NCBI GenBank assembly: GCA_017551215.1
Contig: JAFZMA010000109.1
Location: 1-25,901 of the forward strand
Reading direction: 5' to 3'
Length of the DNA stretch: 25,901 nt
Origin: Bacteroidales bacterium
Lineage (GTDB): Bacteria > Bacteroidota > Bacteroidia > Bacteroidales > UBA932
Positions 21,706 through 25,901 of this stretch are shown here, in pieces. The notes under the pieces were generated by a model. It saw only the letters and a list, made by a program, of their open reading frames with translations. It was not told the DNA's origin and did not search any database. Within the stretch, counting starts at the first letter, position 1; every line of letters begins with the position of its first letter. The position numbers and the translations under genes were made by a program.

Positions 21706-23654
21706 TCGTCGCCATACCCATAGTTATCATCGGGATGTCTTCAATGGGGCATTCCGGTGATTTCTTTTTGCCGCAAAACACCGCCAATATCATAATGTGG
21801 GCTCTGGCCACAATCTCCATTGTCTTCTTCGGACGGAATTTCTATGTAAACGCCTGGAAGCAAGCCCGCCACGGCCATGCCAATATGGATACGCTGATAG
21901 CCCTGTCTACCGGGGTTGCATATCTTTTCAGCGTTTTCAACACCCTTTTCCCTTCCGTTTGGACAAACCGGGGACTGGAAAGCCACGTTTACTTTGAGTC
22001 CGCCGCAGTAATCATTGCATTCATCCTTCTTGGCCGGCTCCTGGAAGAAAGGGCAAAGTATTCCACTTCCTCAGCGATAAAAAAGCTTGCAGGCCTCCAG
22101 CCTAAAACGGTAACTATTCTCAAACGCAAACACTGCAATTCCGGATATACAGTAATTAACATTGAGGATGTGGCAGTTGGAGACATCGTTATTGTTAAGC
22201 CTGGAGAAAAGATTGCTGTGGACGGTACCGTTGTGGAGGGAGAGAGTTTTGTGGATGAGAGCATGCTTTCCGGTGAGAGCATGCCTGTGGAGAAAAAGAC
22301 AGGATGCAGAGTATTTGCGGGCACCATCAACCAGACTGGAAGCTTCATGTTCAAGGCTGAAAAGGTCGGAGCCCAGACTGCACTTTCCCAGATTATTGAT
22401 CTTGTACGCCAGGCTCAGGGAAGCCGGGCCCCTAGCCAGAAGCTTGCAGACAAGATTGCGTCCGTATTTGTTCCGGCTGTAATGTGCATTGCCGTTATCT
22501 CCCTCATAATCTGGAACATCTGCGGCGCAGCTTCACATACTAACTATCTGGTTTATTCAATTCTAGCGCTGGTAACGGTGCTGGTTATCGCCTGCCCTTG
22601 CGCACTGGGACTTGCCACCCCTACCGCCATTATGGTGGGCATTGGGAAGGGTGCTCAGAACGGCATTCTCATCAAGGATGCGGAGGCAATGGAAAATGCC
22701 CGCAAGATTAACGTTGTAGCCCTTGACAAGACTGGAACAATTACTACAGGCCATCCGGAAGTAACGGACGAGTTCTGGGAACATGAACCGCACCACAAGC
22801 AACTGCTCAGAAGCATACTCGGAGGTATGGAATCCATGTCCGGTCATCCGATAGCGGAAGCCATTGCAAAGCACTTCCCCAAAGGCAATGTGTCCAATGT
22901 GGAAAACATTCCGGGAATGGGCGCTATCTGCTCTGAATCAGGAGCAAGATTCCTTGCCGGAAACTCATCGCTGATGAAAAGGGAAGGGATAGAGATACCG
23001 GATATCATCGCTGAGAAAGCAAAGGGATTTGAGGCACAGGCAAAGAGCGTGGTCTTCTTCAGCGACAGCCACAGGGTGATGGCGGTGATTGCAGTGGCAG
23101 ACAAGGTTAAGGAAACTTCAAGGCAAGCTATTGCCGATCTGAAAAGGCAGGGGGTTGAGGTTGTTATGCTTTCCGGAGACAATCACCTTACAGCTCAGGC
23201 AATTGCGAGGGAATGCGGCATAGATGAGGTAAAGAGCGGCATGCTTCCGTCAGACAAGGAGGAGTTTGTGCGCACTCTCCAGGCACAGGGTAAAGTTGTG
23301 GCTATGGTGGGAGACGGCATCAACGATTCGGCGGCTCTTGCCAGGGCAGATGTAAGCGTTGCCATGGGAGGCGGAAGCGATATCGCCATGGATGCCGCAA
23401 AAATAACTCTCACGGGCTCTGATTTGAGAAAACTCTCCTCGGCGATAAGACTATCCCGCCAAACGGTGAAGACCGTTAAAATGAACCTGTTCTGGGCGTT
23501 TATCTATAATGTGATTGCCATTCCCATAGCAGCCGGGGTTCTTTATCCGGTGAACGGCTTCCTGTTGAATCCTATGATTGCAGGTGCGGCGATGGCGGCC
23601 TCCAGCGTGTGCGTAGTGAGCAACTCGCTGTTGTTGAACTTCAGAAAGATTTAA
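21669..23654 (+). CDS. copA: Copper-exporting P1B-type ATPase CopA, membrane and catalytic part (reached by -1 frameshift)
   Basis: The frame is open from 21615 but has no ATG until 21735. Starting there would drop the first membrane helix ([16 protein letters not shown]), which lies just upstream in this frame. Joined to the HMA frame, the product is about 745 residues, the normal length. Motifs in order: A-domain SGESMPVE, copper-specific CPC in [12 protein letters not shown], phosphorylation DKTGT, SGHP of the N-domain, [12 protein letters not shown] in FIYNVIAIP and MAASS in the last helix. Together these are diagnostic for the Cu(I) P1B-1 class, which pumps Cu(I) out of the cytoplasm. 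The 3' end overlaps the opposing MORN gene by 4 nt. Confidence 0.93.
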   Translation, partial: VKGLLRKTVGAIIVAIPIVIIGMSSMGHSGDFFLPQNTANIIMWALATISIVFFGRNFYVNAWKQARHGHANMDTLIALSTGVAYLFSVFNTLFPSVWTNRGLESHVYFESAAVIIAFILLGRLLEERAKYSTSSAIKKLAGLQPKTVTILKRKHCNSGYTVINIEDVAVGDIVIVKPGEKIAVDGTVVEGESFVDESMLSGESMPVEKKTGCRVFAGTINQTGSFMFKAEKVGAQTALSQIIDLVRQAQGSRAPSQKLADKIASVFVPAVMCIAVISLIIWNICGAASHTNYLVYSILALVTVLVIACPCALGLATPTAIMVGIGKGAQNGILIKDAEAMENARKINVVALDKTGTITTGHPEVTDEFWEHEPHHKQLLRSILGGMESMSGHPIAEAIAKHFPKGNVSNVENIPGMGAICSESGARFLAGNSSLMKREGIEIPDIIAEKAKGFEAQAKSVVFFSDSHRVMAVIAVADKVKETSRQAIADLKRQGVEVVMLSGDNHLTAQAIARECGIDEVKSGMLPSDKEEFVRTLQAQGKVVAMVGDGINDSAALARADVSVAMGGGSDIAMDAAKITLTGSDLRKLSSAIRLSRQTVKTVKMNLFWAFIYNVIAIPIAAGVLYPVNGFLLNPMIAGAAMAASSVCVVSNSLLLNFRKI

Positions 23655-24859
23655 TCGTCTATCTTCTTAAGATGGGTCACGTCTACCGGGAACTGGTAAA
23701 TCTTTCCGTTGATAGGAAGGTTCACCATTATCATCTTTGCGTTAGGATTGTACTTGGCGTAAGCAAAGCCGGTTATGGATGAATGAGGAGTTATCTTGTA
23801 GTTCTTTAGATAACCTATGTTCTCGTTTCTGACCTTCATGTTCTCTTCGTTGAAAAGGCCTGCAGCCAAGACACTTCCAACAACCGCGCTCTGGCGGATA
23901 AGGAACGTGGACATGTCGTGCGCAAAGTCTCTTCCGAACGTGCGGTGATGCCTTCTGTTCTGGCGGTAGAAAGCCTCGTCCGTTATGGCTTCCAAAGTTA
24001 CTGCCGTAGCAAAGCTTGCAGCGGACAAACCGAACTGGGCCCAGCCCTGACGGCTGTTCATACGCCTCTCGAAATCACTCTTTGAGAAGAATCTGATCTT
24101 TCCTTGAGGGCTGTCTATAGATACGTCATCAAATGTAAAGTATGCGTCTTCCGGAGAGTTGTTCTGTATATAGAGCTGAAGCACGTAATAGCGGCCGAAA
24201 TAATGCCTGTAAGCAACATCCAGAGACACATATAATCCGTTGATTGCGTATGCCTGGATAGTATTTCCTTTCTTGTCTTTGATGACATTGAGGTCTGATG
24301 TAGACACATCTCTCCACTTTGGCTCATTGGTTTTGGAGTCATAGTCCACAGAATAGCCTCCACCGCTCTGGGTGTAGTAATCGTTTACGAGCTGGCCGTC
24401 TTTGTATTCCCATTGCTTGCAGGTTTTTCCGTCTTCTTCAAAAACGGTCTTCACTCCGTCCAGGACACCGTTCTTGTAGAACTCGTGCTGTTTCATGAGC
24501 CCGTTATCGAAATACTCTGTGTATTCTCCGTCGTTAACGCCATCCTTGAAGAACTGCTTGATCCATACCTTTCCGTTAGGATAATATGCTATGAAAGCCC
24601 CGTCGAAACGGCTGTTGTTGTCATCATTGGCATCTATGAATGTTGCCGTTCCGCTGGCTCTTAGTACATTGTCCTTGGCATAGTAATCGTTGAAGGTGTT
24701 GTTGTTTTCAACAACCCTGTAGTAGTCTGCAGAATCCCTGTACATCACCCCGTAGGAAGATGAGTTATAATAATAGATTCCGGCAAAAGAAGTCTTGTCC
24801 TGGGCAAAAGAGAAGACGCAAGACAAAACCATCGCTGAGAAAAATAACAACCTCTTCAT
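23651..24859 (-). CDS. Secreted MORN-2-type repeat protein
   Basis: A 402-residue protein with signal peptide [19 protein letters not shown] cut before QDKT. Residues about 85-165 contain three toxin-antitoxin-system YwqK/MORN-2-like repeats, recognisable by YYPNGK, YFDNGL and FEEDGK with preceding FKDG, YKNG and YKDG turns. The C-terminal half (about 170-402) is a separate domain with a hydrophobic segment (about 285-345) and no motif I know. MORN-2 repeats are common in Bacteroidetes extracytoplasmic proteins of unknown role. It converges on copA with a 4-nt overlap of stop codons, and its own promoter is not obvious. Confidence 0.82.
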   Translation of the reverse strand: MKRLLFFSAMVLSCVFSFAQDKTSFAGIYYYNSSSYGVMYRDSADYYRVVENNNTFNDYYAKDNVLRASGTATFIDANDDNNSRFDGAFIAYYPNGKVWIKQFFKDGVNDGEYTEYFDNGLMKQHEFYKNGVLDGVKTVFEEDGKTCKQWEYKDGQLVNDYYTQSGGGYSVDYDSKTNEPKWRDVSTSDLNVIKDKKGNTIQAYAINGLYVSLDVAYRHYFGRYYVLQLYIQNNSPEDAYFTFDDVSIDSPQGKIRFFSKSDFERRMNSRQGWAQFGLSAASFATAVTLEAITDEAFYRQNRRHHRTFGRDFAHDMSTFLIRQSAVVGSVLAAGLFNEENMKVRNENIGYLKNYKITPHSSITGFAYAKYNPNAKMIMVNLPINGKIYQFPVDVTHLKKIDD

Positions 24860-24911
24860 AACTGTACGTTTTGAAAAAACAAGTGCAAAAATTATGCTAA
24901 ACCCTGTTGTT

Positions 24912-25379
24912 TCAGCCGTTCTTTGGAGGGAATCGGTATTGAGTCAGATTTCCGTCTTTCTCAACGATGTAAAAGACCTGGTTTGTGGAGGGGCTTCTGA
25001 GACCGCCTTTCTCCTCCACATAAGGCCCTATTTTTATGTAGTCGAAGTTGGAGATGGAGATGTCTTTGTGGATTGTGTCAAAGCCTGAATACCAGGCTGT
25101 TTTCAAGTGCGGAAATTTACGCTTCACATACTCTGCCAAGGCGTTTACCTGACTGGGCGCCTGGTCTCCTCCCATAAAGCAGATGCAGGTGATTCCGCTG
25201 GAATACTTTTCTATGAGCAGAGAGAGGAAATGCTCGTCCAGAGGTACACCCTCGTCTTTCCATAGCCAGGGGCTGTGACAGCCGTGGCAATGGTTAGGAC
25301 AACCCGATATGTTGAGCGCAAGGGTTATCTGGTCAGGAATTTCCTGACATACAATATCAAAATTATAGCACTTGATCAC
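24912..25379 (-). CDS. nrdG: Anaerobic ribonucleoside-triphosphate reductase activating protein (radical SAM)
   Basis: A 155-residue radical SAM enzyme that makes the glycyl radical on NrdD. The cluster motif CPNHCHGC (Cys27, Cys31, Cys34, CX3CX2C) is followed by CFMGGD (the GGE-like SAM motif) and a short C-terminal half, typical of Bacteroidales NrdG. The start codon is GTG at 25379. It begins 9 nt after the nrdD stop, so the two are one operon. It acts in the cytoplasm and requires anaerobiosis, which agrees with the rubrerythrin-type gene at the other window end. Confidence 0.92.
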   Translation of the reverse strand: MIKCYNFDIVCQEIPDQITLALNISGCPNHCHGCHSPWLWKDEGVPLDEHFLSLLIEKYSSGITCICFMGGDQAPSQVNALAEYVKRKFPHLKTAWYSGFDTIHKDISISNFDYIKIGPYVEEKGGLRSPSTNQVFYIVEKDGNLTQYRFPPKNG

Positions 25380-25388
25380 TGCGGTAAA

Positions 25389-25901
25389 CTATACCTCCAC
25401 GTGGGCCTTCTCTTCCTGGGCCACCTGCTCTGCCTTTGCGGTCTGCTCCATCTTTTCCACATCGGCCATAGTGAGCGCGGAAGCTATCTCTCCGTGGTCT
25501 TTTGCATAGTAGCGGCGGGCTGCCTCTTTCTGCCTAGGAGCGGAGAAGTTGCTGACTCTCTTCATGTAGCCGATGATACGGGTCATATAGTCCACGTTAG
25601 TGCTGTGGCAATGAGGGCACTCCTTCAGGTAGCGCTTGTCTATATGTCCGCAATCGTTGCAGATAGTGTTAGGAATGTTGAAGGTGAAATAGTTGCATCC
25701 TTCCTTGGCTGCAACCTTCAGAAGCTGGCGGTACTGAGCCTGTGAAAGATGCTCTTCCAGATTCATGTGAAGGGCGCTGCCTCCGGTAAGATGCTCTATG
25801 TATTTCTTTCCGTGGAGCTTGAACTTGTCCACGATATTGAGTGTCTTGTCCTCTACAATGTAGAAGTAGCTGTTGTAGCAGTCTCTCGGCACAAAGTATC
25901 C
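25389..25901 (-). CDS. nrdD: Anaerobic ribonucleoside-triphosphate reductase, C-terminal part
   Basis: The frame is open to the window edge, so only the last 170 residues are seen. They hold both end motifs of class III reductases: the zinc site CNDC...CPHC (NTICNDCGHIDKRYLKECPH and following) and the glycyl-radical loop RIIGYMKRVSNFS, whose Gly carries the radical. A long acidic/Ala/Gln-rich tail of about 45 residues follows. NrdD reduces ribonucleoside triphosphates to make DNA precursors without oxygen, with nrdG directly downstream. Confidence 0.94.
   Translation of the reverse strand, partial: GYFVPRDCYNSYFYIVEDKTLNIVDKFKLHGKKYIEHLTGGSALHMNLEEHLSQAQYRQLLKVAAKEGCNYFTFNIPNTICNDCGHIDKRYLKECPHCHSTNVDYMTRIIGYMKRVSNFSAPRQKEAARRYYAKDHGEIASALTMADVEKMEQTAKAEQVAQEEKAHVEV

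Noticed and set aside
21735..23654. CopA translated independently from the ATG at 21735
   Set aside because: That start would lose most of the first transmembrane helix, which is encoded in the same frame just upstream without any start codon. Frameshifting from the HMA frame explains the whole protein better.

Overview
The window looks like chromosomal DNA of an obligately anaerobic member of the Bacteroidales (Bacteroidota). Several signs agree. Secreted and lipoprotein genes are typical of gut Bacteroidales: a clostripain-like C11 protease, a secreted M49 dipeptidyl-peptidase III, an S41 protease, a DUF4890-like protein and an Hc1-like mini-histone. Promoters fit the Bacteroidetes TTTG-N19/20-TAnnTTTG consensus, and upstream regions are short or lack a Shine-Dalgarno sequence. 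The anaerobic ribonucleotide reductase pair NrdD/NrdG and a (reverse-)rubrerythrin-type peroxidase tail point to strict anaerobiosis. No tRNA, rRNA, CRISPR, IS transposase or prophage was seen, and no gene-free gap exceeds 300 bases.

Layout. 1-165: C-terminus of a rubrerythrin/NADH peroxidase and its terminator. 268-8504: a stretch centred on peptide and amino-acid use, with a C11 protease lipoprotein (-), a holin-like two-helix membrane protein (+), a DPP III lipoprotein (+), an AGCS sodium:alanine-type symporter followed by a secreted hypothetical protein (-), and an S41 protease lipoprotein (+). 8616-8792: histone-like Hc1 gene with a clear promoter and terminator. 8892-14124: a tightly packed five-gene operon (GT2 glycosyltransferase, tandem LAB_N membrane protein, ArnT-like GT39, UDP-glucuronate 4-epimerase-like enzyme, alanine racemase). 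The first four read as a route that makes a uronic-acid donor, loads it on a polyprenyl phosphate, flips it and transfers it to lipid A or another surface acceptor. 14158-14297: an intergenic structured repeat. 14340-15380: holA (-).

15464-17311: a single continuous reading frame that joins an HsdR-N-like PD-(D/E)XK nuclease domain to a complete CCA-adding tRNA nucleotidyltransferase, followed by a DUF4890-like periplasmic protein and a YkuD L,D-transpeptidase. 18564-20281: Tat-type iron-sulfur aldo/keto reductase and a small lipoprotein. 20538-21380: a Bro-N/DinD-like gene in a visibly AT-richer patch. 21418-23654: a copper chaperone-like HMA domain and the copper P1B-ATPase CopA in two frames, joined through an A-AAA-AAG slippery heptamer inside an A10 run. 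23651-24859: MORN-2-type secreted protein (-). 24912-25901: nrdG and the C-terminus of nrdD (-).

Most notable observations: (1) the nuclease-CCA enzyme fusion; (2) the probable programmed frameshift that would yield both a copper chaperone and CopA from one gene, as known for E. coli copA; (3) two copies of an intergenic structured element (2386-2413 and 14188-14215) whose overlapping stems show compensatory base changes; and (4) promoter -7 boxes placed only 4-7 nt before start codons at four genes, implying leaderless or near-leaderless transcripts.
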